64,000 bases of DNA from NCBI GenBank assembly GCA_940671915.1, contig CALNVZ010001883.1, forward strand, positions 234,289 to 298,288, given 5' to 3'. Shown here one piece after another: positions 1-11,745 of the stretch. A model generated the notes under the pieces. The model worked only from the letters and a program-made list of their open reading frames with translations. It made no database searches and was not told where the DNA came from. The translations under genes and the position numbers were made by a program. The stretch is from Paracentrotus lividus (taxonomy: Eukaryota; Echinodermata; Echinoidea; Camarodonta; Echinidae). Every line of letters begins with the position of its first letter. Within the stretch, counting starts at the first letter, position 1.

Positions 1-842
1 CAAGGGACGCACATTCCGCAAAGCCGCTCATTAGCTGCATAATATGTTGAATACAGTCATAATGAATTTAGAGCGTTACATTGCTCGGTAAACGAGTATC
101 CTCTCTTCCCTTTGGATGTCTCTGTTCTGGCTCCTCCCATTGTACAAACTAACGTAGAGGGCAGGCTTCAATATTCCGTTTCGTGATCGCAAAAGGATAA
201 AACGGAAAAAGGAAACAAATTCAATATTTCGTTTCCTTTTATCAGAACGAAAACGGAAAAACGAAAAACGAAATATTAAACGAGTTCAGAGTGTTTGATT
301 TTCTTATTTTCAACAACGAAATAGGAAAACGAAATATTAAAAGACTGTAAAACGAAAAATCGTTCGTTTGTCAATTTTCTGATTTTAAATATTTCATTTT
401 TCTGTTTTCTGCTATTTTTCACCAAATCAGAAACAGTTTTTGCTTTCATTTTTCTGTTTTTCTGTTATTTTTCAGCAAATCAGAAACAGTTTTTGCTTTT
501 TTCGTTTTCAAAACAGAAAAACGAATTATCTGATAGTACCTTGATTAATTTTGCCTCCTGATTTATATGATGGCAAGATTGAGGTTGAACGAAGAGAAGC
601 GGTGAGGTTGTTGTATAACCAAAATAGGCAATCCGCTGTATTTTGAATGTGTGCTATACTTAAACCTTTTTTTCTATATTACTGATGGACGGAAATGAAA
701 ACAAGCAATAATCGTTACACTTGAAGAAATCCGTAAAATTGTTGCAAAATAATGTCCTGTTATATGAATATTTCAACGAATACGTTAATTGAAGAGAGAA
801 TTGTAGTTTAGTCCAGCAGCAGATTGCAATTTTGGGGCCGAA
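1..842. repeat. Low-complexity A/T-rich DNA with a ~52-bp tandem duplication
   Basis: No gene is visible. From about 160 to 540 the sequence is built from short variants of AAAACGAAA and its complement TTTCGTTTT, so the two halves are partly self-complementary. A unit of about 52 bp ending in CAGAAACAGTTTTTGCTTT occurs twice in tandem (396-447 and 448-500). No open frame or RNA gene is supported here. Confidence 0.6.
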
Positions 843-1162
843 CCTTGTTTTGGCGTCTATAGTTTTTTTTTTTCAACGGATTATGACTGCCTAAACATTC
901 TATTTCTAAAATCCGATAGCTGACACTTTGTCAGCATTGAGCATTTTGAGATATGTGACGTCATCCAAAATGGCCGCCAGATTACCCAATTTCCCTTTAA
1001 AATTGAGAAAATGGATGTTTAATATGGACATTTCAACAAAATTAGGAAGCTAAATGTCTGCATATATCTTAGACCATTTCTAAAAATTGTCTTGTTAGGT
1101 CACATGGCCATACAATACATGCTAATTTGCATATTGTCCATAGTGCCCTCAATTTTGAAGTA
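843..1162 (+). repeat. Left arm of a 4.1-kb inverted repeat pair
   Basis: This arm matches the reverse complement of 4640-4936. The outer ~136 bp (843-979 against 4801-4936) match best, sharing CTTGTTTTGGCGTCTATAG, a T run, CAACGGATTATGA, and GACGTCAT followed by AAAATGGCCGCC. The inner part is more diverged but still recognisable around CATAGYGCCCTC. The arms enclose two LINE relics. They could be the ends of a fold-back element or two inverted copies of one dispersed repeat; no target duplication was found. Confidence 0.65.
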
Positions 1163-1479
1163 TCAGTTTTCATGAATGTGCTCCCGAAATGATAGGTTTC
1201 AACCCCCCTCCCCCTATTGTTTCTCTGAAAAATATAAATACAAGTCAAGAAGGATAAGCCTACATTAAATACTTTTCATTAAAGCAGCGAAGACTGCTTT
1301 AATGGCTCAAATTTGTGTTCCAACAATAAGTTTTATTTTGATGGTGTAACATGAATAATATTCAATGTGAAACAAATTAAAACATTAATTGGTTCTTTTT
1401 GACCTCTAAAATGAGGGATTATAATTCTGGAGAATTGATACACTATCCTGTTAATGAAATAAAGAACAAGCCTCTAAAG

Positions 1480-2110
1480 GTAATTAACAATAACAATAAT
1501 AATAATTATTATAATAATGAAAATAATAATAATAAAATCTTTAGTTATATAGCGCTCTTCCAAATAAATTTGCTAAAGGTGCTTCACATAAAAAACAAGA
1601 AAGGTGACTTGCTCGTCAAGTTAGTATAAACAGATCAGAGGGAGAACAAATATGTCTTTAACTTGTTCTTAAATGTTTTGAACTGTTGTACAAGAACGAA
1701 TTTCAAGAGGAAGACCATTCCAAATTTTGGGACCTGCAAAACTAATAGTTTGTTCACATTTTTTGAAATTGTTCTTTGTAATTTTCAAAAGAAGGGGCTC
1801 TGTTCGAGATCGTAAAAAGTAATTTGACTCTGTGAGAAATGAAAACATGTTTGAAATGTATTGAGGAGACAAATCATGAATAGACTTAAATACAAACAAT
1901 GCTACTTTAAACAAAATTCTCTTCGAGACAGGTAGCCTAACCAGTGAAAATATCTTAGTAGAGGTGTGGCATGATCAAATTTCCTTGCTTTAAGTATAAT
2001 TAGGGCGGCACGGTTTTGGATGCGCTGAAGCCTTTCAATATCAAAGACATTGATAATAACCAACACAAAATTTGCATAATCTAATCGGCTCAACACCAAA
2101 GATTCAATAT
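1480..2110 (-). pseudogene. CR1/L2-like LINE, 3' end of ORF2 plus tail (truncated)
   Basis: This is the C-terminal end of a non-LTR reverse transcriptase read on the minus strand. The sequence shows SRLDYANF, RLQRIQNRAA and HATPLL in one frame (1902-2099), then FKVALFVFKSIH, LRSRTEPLL and GPKIWNGLPLEIR in another (1669-1914). These blocks are standard downstream of the RT domain in CR1/L2-type LINEs. A frameshift near 1905 and another near 1670 break it. The 3' UTR contains GCGCTATATAA and ends in an ATT/AAT microsatellite (about 1485-1545), as such LINEs often do. The EN and RT catalytic domains are absent. It lies between the arms at 843-1162 and 4640-4936. Confidence 0.8.
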
Positions 2111-2299
2111 TTTAATAACTTTTCAGATGATTATTTTTGGTTACATTTTCAGGGGGAGAGCTCAGTTGGGAACATATATTATGGTTTTGATCAGCATATG
2201 GCTAACTTTAACTTAGCTTATTATAAATAATCTTTTTCTATTTAGAAAACTTTAACTTTTGATAATGCACTGCATGCCTCTGGATTCTGGGGTCACTAA

Positions 2300-4600
2300 A
2301 TTATATTACATTATATTACACCAGATCAGTGTTGGACATAGGACTTTGCTTTGGGGTTAAACCCTTCCAGGTCTTCAAGGGTACATGGCAAAATTAGGTG
2401 GGGGCATAACAGCAGGTGTTCCATGGTCTGCTCTTCCCCGACACTCAAAGTATGTCCGTTTCTCGTTGTATACCCACTTTCCAAAAAGACCTTGCAGCGT
2501 CCTGTGCCTGTCCCGAGATGGTTCAGGCGTGATCTCGTTGGCCATTATGACCTGGCAAAGGGATTCCTTTGCACTTATGAATAGCCTGTGTGGCATTTCC
2601 TAGCGATGGTTGGTCCACAGTGTCAGCCTAAGTTTGTGGGCAGAGCTATCAAGGGATAATGTATAATGAAGCAAACTATGTCTTGACTTCAGTTTTTTGT
2701 TGGTAGGATTGTGATTGTAGATGGGATGGAGACCCTTCCTGTTTTGTCTTCAAAGGAATGCTCCTGTGAGGCAATGCAGAGATCGTCAACATACAAGAAT
2801 CTGTATTGTGGTGTATTGGTTGGTCATTGGTATACACAATGAAGACCAGAGAGGCAATGACACTCCCTTCTGGGAGACCATTTTCATCTTGCGCCATCTG
2901 CTGCGCTGGCCATCAAGGCTGGTTTTTCACCAATTCGTTGGTAAGTTACAAAGAACTTTATTAACGACTGGTGATCAGTTCTTGTGCTAAATAGTACCCA
3001 AACAGCACCCAAGAACATTATCCCGTAGCTCGTAAAGTCGTTCTTAACTTTAAGGACTACATGGTGAAACCAGGTAGAACCGTCTATTTGATAGCAGGTT
3101 CAGGAGTAGCTTGGTCAGCTTCACATCGTTTGTCATCTCAAAGAATTTACGAGTTAGAATCATATGGTTTACAGTGTCATAGGCTGCTGGGAGGTCAACA
3201 AAAGCTATTCCGGTAATAAGCTCTTCCTCAAACCCATCCTCGATGTGCTGTGTGAAGTTCAGGAGTTGGCTAGAACAGGATTTTCCTGGCCGGAAATCTG
3301 TCTTTTAGTGTTCAGGAATGAGGAGGTCATCATCAATGGGGACAATGCGATTATAGTATTAAAGTATGAGTCTTTCAAAGAGTTGCATGTACATGACTGT
3401 ATGACATGGTAGAGAGATGGGCATATAGCTCTTAAGTATGGCTGGATTTTTGCCCGGTTTAATCAGGACAACGACTCTTGATTTCCTCCATAGCTTCGGG
3501 AATGTATTGGTACTCATGCAATTCAGCATGCCAAGCAGCCACTGAAGCGCAACAGGTCCAATGTGATTTATTTGTTCGTAGAGGATGTCATCAAGGCCTG
3601 CAGCATTGTTGTTCTTCATGGTCTTGATACCATCACACAGGTTTTTTCATACTGAAAGGTCTTGTCAGGTCTGAGGGCTCTTGGAAGCATTCTTCAGCAT
3701 CTTGGGGGAAGCTTCGCTCTCCTGGAACAGTGATCAGGGTTTCCCTGACTGGTCACAAGGAGCTGGTGGGCAACTTGTTCATCAGTGACTTGTGGTCTAG
3801 ATTGGGTTTCTTGTGGAGTCATTTCCCAGAATCAGATTTGTTTTCCAGGCTTTCCTATAGCTGTCGGTCATATCCCTTGTCAAGATAAATTCTTGCCATT
3901 TTCTCTGTCGACTTTCCATAATGACTGTAGTAAGGTTCTCACCACATTCCATTGCGTCAACACTGAAAGTGTCACTTTGCAAGCGTTTTACATACTCATA
4001 GTAAAGCACCTTGGAGTCATCAGACCAGCCTGGTGTAAAGCGTGTGCTGAAGCTTCGTGGGATGCTTTGTCTTGAGGACTTCTTGATCATCTCTACAACG
4101 GTGTCATAGTTACATAGAATGGACGGAAGGTCTTGAATGTCATCATCCAGATATAATGCAAACTGTTACCACGTTGCCATCTTTAAGTGGAAACGGCAGC
4201 GGAAGAGAACTGTGTGAGGTGTGATAGCAGCGTTCACTTATATATATGCCCGATTGGTTGATGCTGGGTGTGCGGAATTGGTTTCTCACACATGGTTGGC
4301 AATCTTGACACCCGGTCAGGATTGTATCCGCGTCTCCATCGTTCGCTGAGGAAGGAAGAGGGGGGCTTTGCATAATGAATGAGTACAATGTGACTTGCAT
4401 CTGCCCAGTTTTCAACGAGTTGGCCGTCTCCATTGGTTTCTCTATATTCCCATGTAACATGATGGCTGTTGAAGTCTTCAATAGCCACATTGATGTGGTC
4501 TCCAGATACTTCATGGGGTGGTTAAAAGTCTGAGTGGAAGGTTTATAGGCAGAGCTTACAGAGAGATTGAATTTGGCTGGTTTAGACAACACAATCTGCC
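2300..4600 (-). pseudogene. Jockey/I-like LINE, degenerate copy with endonuclease and RT
   Basis: A degraded minus-strand copy of the LINE family seen intact at 35885-37552. Reading 5' to 3' on the minus strand: an APE-type endonuclease piece at 4234-4488 with DFNSHHVTWEYR and SERWRRGYNPD; the start of RT at 3359-3619 with NNAAGLDDIL and WRKSRVVVLIKPG; a later RT piece at 2676-2897 with NGLPEGSVIA and YTNDQP; and a C-terminal zinc-knuckle-like end near 2375-2460 (GEEQTMEHLLLCP after one frame change). Many frameshifts and stops mean it is dead. The copy keeps endonuclease sequence that the later copies in this window lack. Its tail abuts an ATATTACATTATATTAC stretch near 2300-2320. Confidence 0.8.
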
Positions 4601-4639
4601 CTAATTTGGAGAGAAAATGAGACCTATCATTTGAGTAGC

Positions 4640-4936
4640 ATACATTTTTTTAAATTAAAAATAAAGGGCGCTATGAACAAATATACAAACTATCTTGACA
4701 TTTATGTCATGTGATATAATAAAGGAATATTTATTAAAGTTCCCAGAGACATTCAGACATTAGGGTAGTTTTACACATTTTTAGAGGAAAACTCTGTATT
4801 TGGCGGCCATTTTGTATGACGTCACATATCTCAAAATGCTCAATGCTGACAGACTGTCAGCAAACGGTTTCTTCATATTGAAGGTTTAGGCAATCATAAT
4901 CCGTTGAAAAAAAAACTATAGACGCCAAAACAAGGT
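4640..4936 (-). repeat. Right arm of the inverted repeat pair
   Basis: Reverse complement of 843-1162, with the best match at 4801-4936. It ends with GACGCCAAAACAAGG, the mirror of the left arm start. It contains a CRE-like GACGTCA core, but this is shared repeat sequence and gives no evidence of regulation. Confidence 0.65.
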
Positions 4937-6359
4937 ATATCGAGTTGGCGGCTAGACTATTTCCTTGATTATTTGTTTTCTGTAGTGAGGCTACACCCAT
5001 TGGTGTCAATTGCACGTATATTGCATAAAGCAATCTATGCTCATGATTGGTTTGGTGGAGGCTCAACAAATATGCTGATTAATCAAGCACACCTCAATTA
5101 CACGTAGGTAAAGAATGCCGGTGTGAAAATTTAAGTTGCACAATAACCTCGAAATGAATGAACAAATTGAAATCATGAAACGATATTAAAGATAACTCAT
5201 GACAATGTGGTTGTATGTTAATATGAGTAATATATCTCTGGAACAAGTTACTTCTCGCAGTTCTCGTCCTTTTTGTTGCAGGGACCGGGATGCGGGATAA
5301 TAAACCTTGATCTTGGCGGATAGCTCACCCTTGGCCGGATGCAGGGTTACCTACTAAGTTGAGAGCGAAGTTGCAGAGCATTCCGGTTCACCATTGAACG
5401 ACCCTCCTGTTCCCTTGAATTGCTGTCACAATGATGATAATACAACCCGGTCAACCGGCATACGCATTGCATGTTATATCACTTAGGAGTGAGAATAGTC
5501 GATGGATATTTTCATCCAAGTTTTGTGATGGACCCATATTGTTGACTGATTTTCCCCATTCCATTTACTGTTTTGCATGTCTGAACCTATAATTGGAGTG
5601 ATTCGAGTTAGTGATGCTGATTACATCGTGCATGAGAATATACAGATAGTTGGAAAGAAGGAGGAATCAGTATTTGGATGGCCATGATGGAATGGAATGA
5701 CATAGGCCTATTACTTTCATTTCCACTTATATTATCTGATGATCCTTTTGAAAGTGCTGGATACGTCTCAGATAATGTTGAAAGGCCGGGAATTTATCTT
5801 GTCACAGACAGAAGCAGTGGGAAGAGAGATTTGATCTTCTGTCAGGACGAGATGTTGATAATATATATCCATGATAATTAAACTGTTTATATGCTTCTTT
5901 TGGTAAGCTAATGTATAAGCTGTTGAGGTAAAACGTATGGAATGAAGATTATTGACTAGATAATCCACAGTGCGGGAAATCTCGAGTATTTATGGCACAA
6001 ATTGCTTAAAATAGCAATAGCCACCCGGTATAAAGCCAGACGAAAACATAGATTTGTAGCTCCCCGTTCTGTTATCGATTTGTTTGTCTTGCAAGGAGCA
6101 GGGTGGGCGCCCCCGTCCATCACCCTTGGCTGTCCCCCACGTTTCCTCCAAATTCTGGGGTTTTTTCGTGGCCTCCGTAATTAGTGTATCTATACACTTG
6201 ACAGGTCTTGGGCGCCGTGCATATTTTAGGGATTTTATTGATAACGACCCCATAGTTTTAGGCCGAATATTAAGGAAAGAAGGCCGCCTTTATGTAATTG
6301 TATATTGTTGATATTGAATTGAATGCTAATGACAGAGAATTGGGAGTATTCTATATATC
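4937..6359. other. No gene seen
   Basis: About 1.4 kb without a credible gene. Open frames are under 90 codons, on both strands and without recognisable motifs. The 5270-5460 stretch is richer in G+C than its surroundings, but no promoter or RNA motif could be assigned. Confidence 0.5.
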
Positions 6360-6900
6360 ACGGAATTGATTATTTATAGGGATATTTGGTTTGGCTTGAG
6401 TGGACATGATGCTTGTTTTTATATATATTACCGATTCCAAGCCAGAATATGTGGTATTTGCACGACTATCAAAATTTGACATATCATAAGGTACAGATAG
6501 TTGAGTTATGGTATGTTTCCTATGTGCTTGTGCAAATCAAAGATATACATCACGGATTTGAAGCCCAAATAATGAATTTTTGATTGGGCTCGATTATAGA
6601 TATGGAGAATTGGTTTGGCTTGGGTGGACATGATAATTGGTTGGTATATATTTCGGATTTTAAGCCAATCTATGTGTATTATCGGTTTGGTTATATTATT
6701 GTTGGGCTTGGATTATGTGGACATGATGGTTGGTTGGGCTTGTTATGCAATTTGATAGTTTGTTGGGCTTGTTAACGACTTGGTTGGTTGGTAGGGCTTG
6801 ATATTGACATGGATGTATCGTTGGGCTTGGTTCTTGGTTGGTTGGGCTTGATTTTGACATGGATGTATCGTTGGGCTTGGTTCTGGAACTTGTAAGTGAA
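6360..6900 (+). repeat. Degenerate GTTGGGCTTG satellite-like repeats
   Basis: Short diverged copies of TTGGTTGGGCTTG with GACATGGATG/GACATGATGG spacers recur through this stretch. They are related to the ~205-bp satellite at 8940-9488 and 14508-16100 but are too diverged to give a clean period. The frames across it, rich in W, G and L codons, are repeat artefacts. Confidence 0.6.
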
Positions 6901-7195
6901 TGATGGAATAAAAGAGCATCCAAGGGTTCTTAAGTTTGCTTGCAACGCAACACCTCGGAAAAATTGGCTTTAAACGTTTTATGGAAATGGACGAGGAAAT
7001 GGAATTTGAGATTACATTGAGGTAAAGGAAAATGGAGTAATTGGTGATTATGTTGCAGTAATATCTTATATGATCACTGGAAGCTTTAAATTGTCCTTAT
7101 CGAATTGAATTATCACTATAATTGAAGCACAGGCACAGAATCAAATATTAATGTGCCTTGGATTTATTAAAGCTGATGTTCGTTGGAGTGAGGAT

Positions 7196-7266
7196 AGTTG
7201 GCAAGGCAAGGCAAGGCAAGGCGAGACAAGGCAAGGCAAGGCAAGGCAAGGCAAGGCAAGGCAAGG
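7196..7266 (+). repeat. GGCAA pentamer microsatellite
   Basis: About fourteen tandem copies of GGCAA with one interruption (GGCGAGACAA). It lies directly upstream of the 560-bp duplicated segment; the second copy of that segment has no such array beside it. Confidence 0.9.
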
Positions 7267-7295
7267 AAAAAACAAAAAATTTATGGGGATTTGGG

Positions 7296-7855
7296 GATTT
7301 TTCTTTTTCTTCTGCTCAGGTATTATACTCATTTCCCAAATGCCTCCAGGGGAAAATGGCCAAGAGCGCCATGAATTGACGGTGAGGACAGGCTGTGATT
7401 GCCAGATCTTGTGTATATGGAACCAATAGCCCAGGAAACTGGGCATACTGGATGGAGCACCGTCCCCCAGCTTGGCCCTCTTCCATACCTTTAATGCTAG
7501 AGGGCCCTGGACACGTGACCTGTGTTCCTTGGGTTTTTGTATTTGGCTTGTAACCACTAAAACGCAGCCTGTCGCCCTCCAACGATTATAATCACGTAAC
7601 TTTGGAAATGTTTTATATATATTTATATTGAGTTAAAATTAGTTCGGTTTGAAATGGTAAAAATAATTACATGTATGATACAATTATTGTCCATATATAT
7701 ATTATATATTACCGAGCTTGTATTACGTCTTTGTTGGCAATGATATTAAATATTGATTAATTGGTGTCATGTTGGAAATCATGAAATATCTCGAACGGAG
7801 AATAAAAAGATAAGAAAAGGCAACCTTTGTATAAAATTGTAATTCTTCTCATAAT
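7296..7855 (+). repeat. 560-bp duplicated segment, copy 1
   Basis: Nearly identical to 16151-16711, with only scattered substitutions. It starts at GATTTTTCTTTTTCTTCTGC and ends at TTCTCATAAT. The minus strand carries a frame of about 85 codons that is open in both copies (7316-7582 and 16184-16438), but it resembles no family I know and its 3' end differs between copies. Both copies sit beside the GTTGGGCTTG satellite. It is probably a dispersed or segmentally duplicated repeat; no terminal repeats were found. Confidence 0.8.
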
Positions 7856-8939
7856 ACGTTTATTATTGTTTGACAATAACAAGAATAAAGACAATTATGA
7901 GAGAATACAATTAACTAGGTCAGTCGAGTTGTTTACAAATTTGCCGGCTCATTAAAGGGTTGCGTAATATACATCAATATGTCAAACGCGCCATGTCGGC
8001 AGATATCACAGAAACGCGGGGTCTTTTGTACAATCTTCGAGATAGAGTGTGAAATACTTTCCCACGCGTAAACATGAAACTTGCAATTGTGGAAGCTATT
8101 GTATGAAATAAAATCATTCTTATCATGGACTCCGTTCGAAAAGCAATGTTTTTCCCTCCACCCACCCCTCCATTCCTCGACGATTATTGGAACTTTGTTT
8201 GGTCTCCTTCTAAGTCATGAAAGACTGGGCATATGATTGGATGGGAGGGGAAAGTTGTCAAAAATCTTGCTATTGACATTAGTGGAGGAGGGGCTTGCTA
8301 TTATTTCGGATGGTTCGTTGGGCTCGTTAACTCCTTAAGTGCCATCCCGCCCAAACCCCTTTGCCGCACTGGTAATCCGTAGATGCCAGGGCCTATATCC
8401 CTCACTGCCAAGTTTTTTTTCCCCTTGTACTTATAGATGACAGTCAATACTTTCTCATAACTTTTTTTAAAAGAACGGTCAACAACAGTGTTGTACTGAA
8501 AATATGTGGCATTCTTATTTGTCTCTAAAGTCACACCAAATTCTGCTTTTAAAAAATAAGAGGGTAGTTATCTAATATTGCATTGTTCAAAGGCATGATT
8601 TTGTTTTTTATTGTGTGCGATTGTTTATGCACCAGGTCCTATCAAAATGTTGACAAAACACATGAAATTACTCAAAACAAGTTTAATTTAAACTGTGTAA
8701 AGAGAATATTGGCCAATTAAGAGCCGGATGTGCCCGAAGCAGAATAAAGCGGATTAACCTGTGAGTGTGCAGGGCGCAGAACAATAGAACCGGCGTAATC
8801 AATCAACGTTATTCCGAATGTGCGCAATCATGCACGAAGCAGGGGAGGGTAGGAGACAAAGCATGGATTAAGCAGTCAATAGTAGGCTAGCAAACATGAG
8901 TATGGCACCGAACAGTGGGCTACGTATCATGCATCCGGC
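7856..8939. other. No gene seen
   Basis: About 1.1 kb of AT-rich DNA with only short frames and no family motifs. The stretch 8700-8900 is somewhat richer in G+C but could not be assigned. Confidence 0.5.
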
Positions 8940-9488
8940 ACGTAAAGAGTTAATGATATTGGCGGCTGGTTGGGCTTGTTGTATACTTGACTGGTTGGTT
9001 GGGCTTGTTATTGACATTGATGGTTGGTTTGGCGTGTTAAAGACATGGTTGGTTGTCTTGATAATTCACTTGGATGGTTGGCTGGGCTTCATTATTGTCA
9101 TGGATAGTTGGTTAGGCTTGATTTTCCCATGGATTGGTTGCTAGGCTTCCTATAGTCATGGATGGTTGGTTGGGCTTGGTAATGGACAAGACTATTGGAC
9201 TTGTTCAAACATATGTTATACTTATTTAAGTTTGTTAACTTGGTTTCGGATTGTCGGTTATTCTTGCTAATAACAATTGATTAATTCTAACATTGATTAT
9301 TGACATGGGTAGTCGATCGGGCTTGATATGGTTAACGATGATTTTAGACTTGCTATTGTATTGGTTGATTGGTTGGGCTTGGTAATGGACAAGACTTTTG
9401 GACTTGTTCAAACATATTTTATACTTATTTCAGTTTGTTAACTTGGTTTCACATTGTCGTTTATCCTTGTTAATAACAATTGATTGAT
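8940..9488 (+). repeat. ~205-bp satellite, left part of the array
   Basis: Two to three units containing GTTGGTTGGGCTTG, GTAATGGACAAGA, TTGGACTTGTTCAAACATA, AAGTTTGTTAACTTGG and TAATAACAATTGATT. The TAATAACAATTGATT mark recurs about 204 bp apart. The array stops inside a unit at the LINE insertion and resumes at 14508, so one array appears to have been split by the insertion. Confidence 0.85.
9478..9488 (+). repeat. Target-site duplication (left) of the CR1/L2-like LINE
   Basis: AATTGATTGAT occurs here at the end of the left satellite block and again at 14497-14507 directly after the LINE tail. The satellite continues on both sides, so this looks like a real 11-bp target duplication. The LINE's own tail is also rich in AATTG, so the exact boundary can slide by a few bases. 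Confidence 0.7.
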
Positions 9489-9532
9489 CTTCATTCTAAT
9501 CTGGTTATTGTAACGTTCTGGGATTAAAGCCA

Positions 9533-10391
9533 TTGACTTTCAACAAACAATGGTTAAGCCTAGAGGAGCTAAATCTACTACAAAGGAAGTCTGCTCGAGA
9601 TGATGACATTCAGACTGACTCTGAGCCTGAAATCATTACTAAACAACAAACTATGTCTAAAACCAAAAGTTTGAAACTTCCTGTAAAGGAGATTGTGAGA
9701 GATGAAGACTTTCTGCTGCTGTTAAACATGCAGTAATACAAACAATGAATGACAAGTTCAAAGAGTTTCAAGGGCTAATTGCAAAAATGGAAGAACAAGA
9801 AGGAAAAATCCATGACCTAGAAACTAAGATAGAGAAATCAGAGCAAGAGGTACACAACCTAAAAGCTCAATCTGAGACTCAAAATGACATGATAAAGAGT
9901 CTCCAAAGTGTGATGAACGACCAAGAGCAGTATTCTCGGAGAAACTGCGTGAGAATCTTCGCATAAAAGAATCCCCAAGTGAGACAACTACATCTACAGT
10001 TTGTAAGTTCGCCAATGAGAATCTGGGGTCGACCTAACACCTGAACACATCGACCGTTGTCATCGAGTGAAGAGACGTATCGAACCTACACCCTTGGATG
10101 GCGCTGATATCAAACCTCGGCAATCATCGTTAAATTACCTCGTATCAACACCGACAAGCTCTTCTACTAAACAGGAAGAAATTGAAAAGCACTGGCCTCA
10201 GTATATGTGAGGATCTAACGGAACAAAACCGCCGACTTCTCCACGATGCATATATGTCTACCAAACGAGAGAACAGTAAGATATTAGCAGCATGGTCCAC
10301 AGACGGACGCATTATCATCTCTGTAAAATCAACGGATGGCAAGAGTGTAAAGAAACAAATTCACAACAAGGACGAACTGAACAGGCTCTGA
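9533..10391 (+). pseudogene. LINE ORF1, coiled-coil RNA-binding protein (frameshifted)
   Basis: Three frames together resemble a LINE ORF1 nucleic-acid chaperone. 9533-9736 is a charged N-terminal region. 9745-9966 is a coiled coil with heptad-like leucines (IHDLETKIEKSEQEVHNL), ending in EQYSRRNCVRIF, the conserved junction before the RRM-like part in such proteins. Further pieces lie in other frames (EHIDRCHRV near 10045), and 10182-10391 holds the C-terminal part with LKSTGLSICEDLTEQNRRLL and WSTDGRI. Frameshifts near 9738, 9962 and about 10170 break it. No clear ATG opens the first frame, so the start is uncertain. Confidence 0.75.
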
Positions 10392-10594
10392 TAACAAATC
10401 TTTGACTGTTTTTGTTTTGTTATTTTTGTTATTTTGCTATCATTCAATGCCAAAGTGAGACTGAAATCTACGTCGTACAATCAATATATAAACATTGCAT
10501 CTAGACATCACTCTTTGTGATACTTGAACACTTTTATCCTCATTTACTTTATTCACAAACTCTTTCTTAAAATTGCAGAACATATTCGTTTTAT

Positions 10595-10834
10595 GTGCTA
10601 TTGTTGAAAATATTTATATATATATATGATTGTGCGTGTATGATGAATGATGTGTGTGCTATATGTAATGAATGCATGAACAGTGTAAACCTTACACAAT
10701 GTACCATATGTGCTATTTGTATTGAAATGTTCCCATTTAATCATTATGTACATGACGATGACTTTATATTAAATTTGTATGCATACTTTCATTTGAACAA
10801 AAACATAAATTATGATAAATTAAAAAAAATATGA
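10595..10834 (+). pseudogene. Cys-rich N-terminal piece of LINE ORF2
   Basis: A 79-codon frame with closely spaced cysteines (CAICNECM, CTICAICIE) followed by HYVHDD. It ends in a run of A at 10823-10830, where ORF2 continues in another frame. Several CR1- and jockey-group LINEs start ORF2 with a PHD-like zinc finger, and this piece sits exactly there. My reading is that it is the N-terminus of the same protein, separated by a slip in the A run. The spacing does not fully match a PHD finger, so the domain call is tentative. Confidence 0.45.
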
Positions 10835-11745
10835 AAATAAATCCATTTTTAATTTGTGAAGATGCTTCAGAAATTTCTGATGATAATTTATATTTGAATA
10901 TAATTGATAGTGAAATTCCTATAAATGTCCAACCCAAAAAATGCATATATACTTTTTGTGAGGAATTTCATGAAAAATATAACACTATTGAAGACAGCTT
11001 TTCTCTTCTTCATGTAAATTCCAGAAGTCTAACTCATAATTTTGATGCTTTTTGTACTATGTTAGCCAACATTAACCATAATTTTACGGCAATCTGTGCA
11101 TCAGAAACATGGTTTCAATCAAAAACAAAAACAGAATTGTATAATTTGAATGGTTATAATCTTGTAAATATAAATAGAGAAAATAAACTTGGAGGTGGCG
11201 TTGCTATATATATAGATGAAAAATATGATTTTACTATACGATCTGATTTATCTTGTAACATTCCAGAATGTGACATGTTATTTATTGAATTAACATCTAA
11301 ACTTTGTAAACCCCTTGTAATTGGATGTGTTTATAGAGCTCCAAACACAAACATTGATATATTTATAGATGTAATGAACAAATGCTTGGATGTTGTAAAT
11401 AAAAATAACACAGAGTTGTACATAATGGGTGACTATAATTTAAATTTATTAAATGCATGTTCGCATAAAAAACAAATACTTTTTTAGAAACTATGTTCTC
11501 TCATAATTTGTACCCACTGATTTTAAAACCAACAAGAATATCAAAGACTAGTGCAACTTTGACCGATAACGTTTTTTGTAATTGCCTAGATAGTACAATT
11601 GACTCTGGTTTGTTTATTACTGATGTGTCTGATCACTTTCCTGTATTTTGCATTAAAAAAAAAGAAAAGGATTATTATAGAAAGTCAACAAAAAATACAA
11701 AACAGACTGATCAGTGATCAAAACATTCTCAAATTCAATAGAAAA
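10831..11745 (+). pseudogene. LINE ORF2 endonuclease domain (APE type)
   Basis: This domain nicks target DNA to prime reverse transcription. 10831-11487 opens with an ATG and shows LLHVNSRSLTHNF, ICASETWF (catalytic E), GGGVAIYI, VYRAPN and MGDYNLNL (D and N of the active site). After a break near 11487, 11493-11717 supplies the last block, LTDNVF and DVSDHFPVF with the catalytic SDH. The frame then runs through DQNILKF to about 11745, where the sequence turns into CA-rich DNA and then the inverted RT half. Apart from the one frameshift the endonuclease looks complete. Confidence 0.85.

Noticed and set aside
4143..4592. A 149-codon novel ORF on the minus strand
   Set aside because: It overlaps the LINE endonuclease in a shifted frame; parts of both frames together give the degraded endonuclease.
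7316..7582. A conserved protein because the frame is open in both 560-bp copies
   Set aside because: The two copies are nearly identical DNA, so a shared frame is expected without selection; the 3' ends differ and no domain is visible.
9533..9966. A host coiled-coil gene
   Set aside because: EQYSRRNCVRIF and the downstream endonuclease and RT place it as ORF1 of a LINE.
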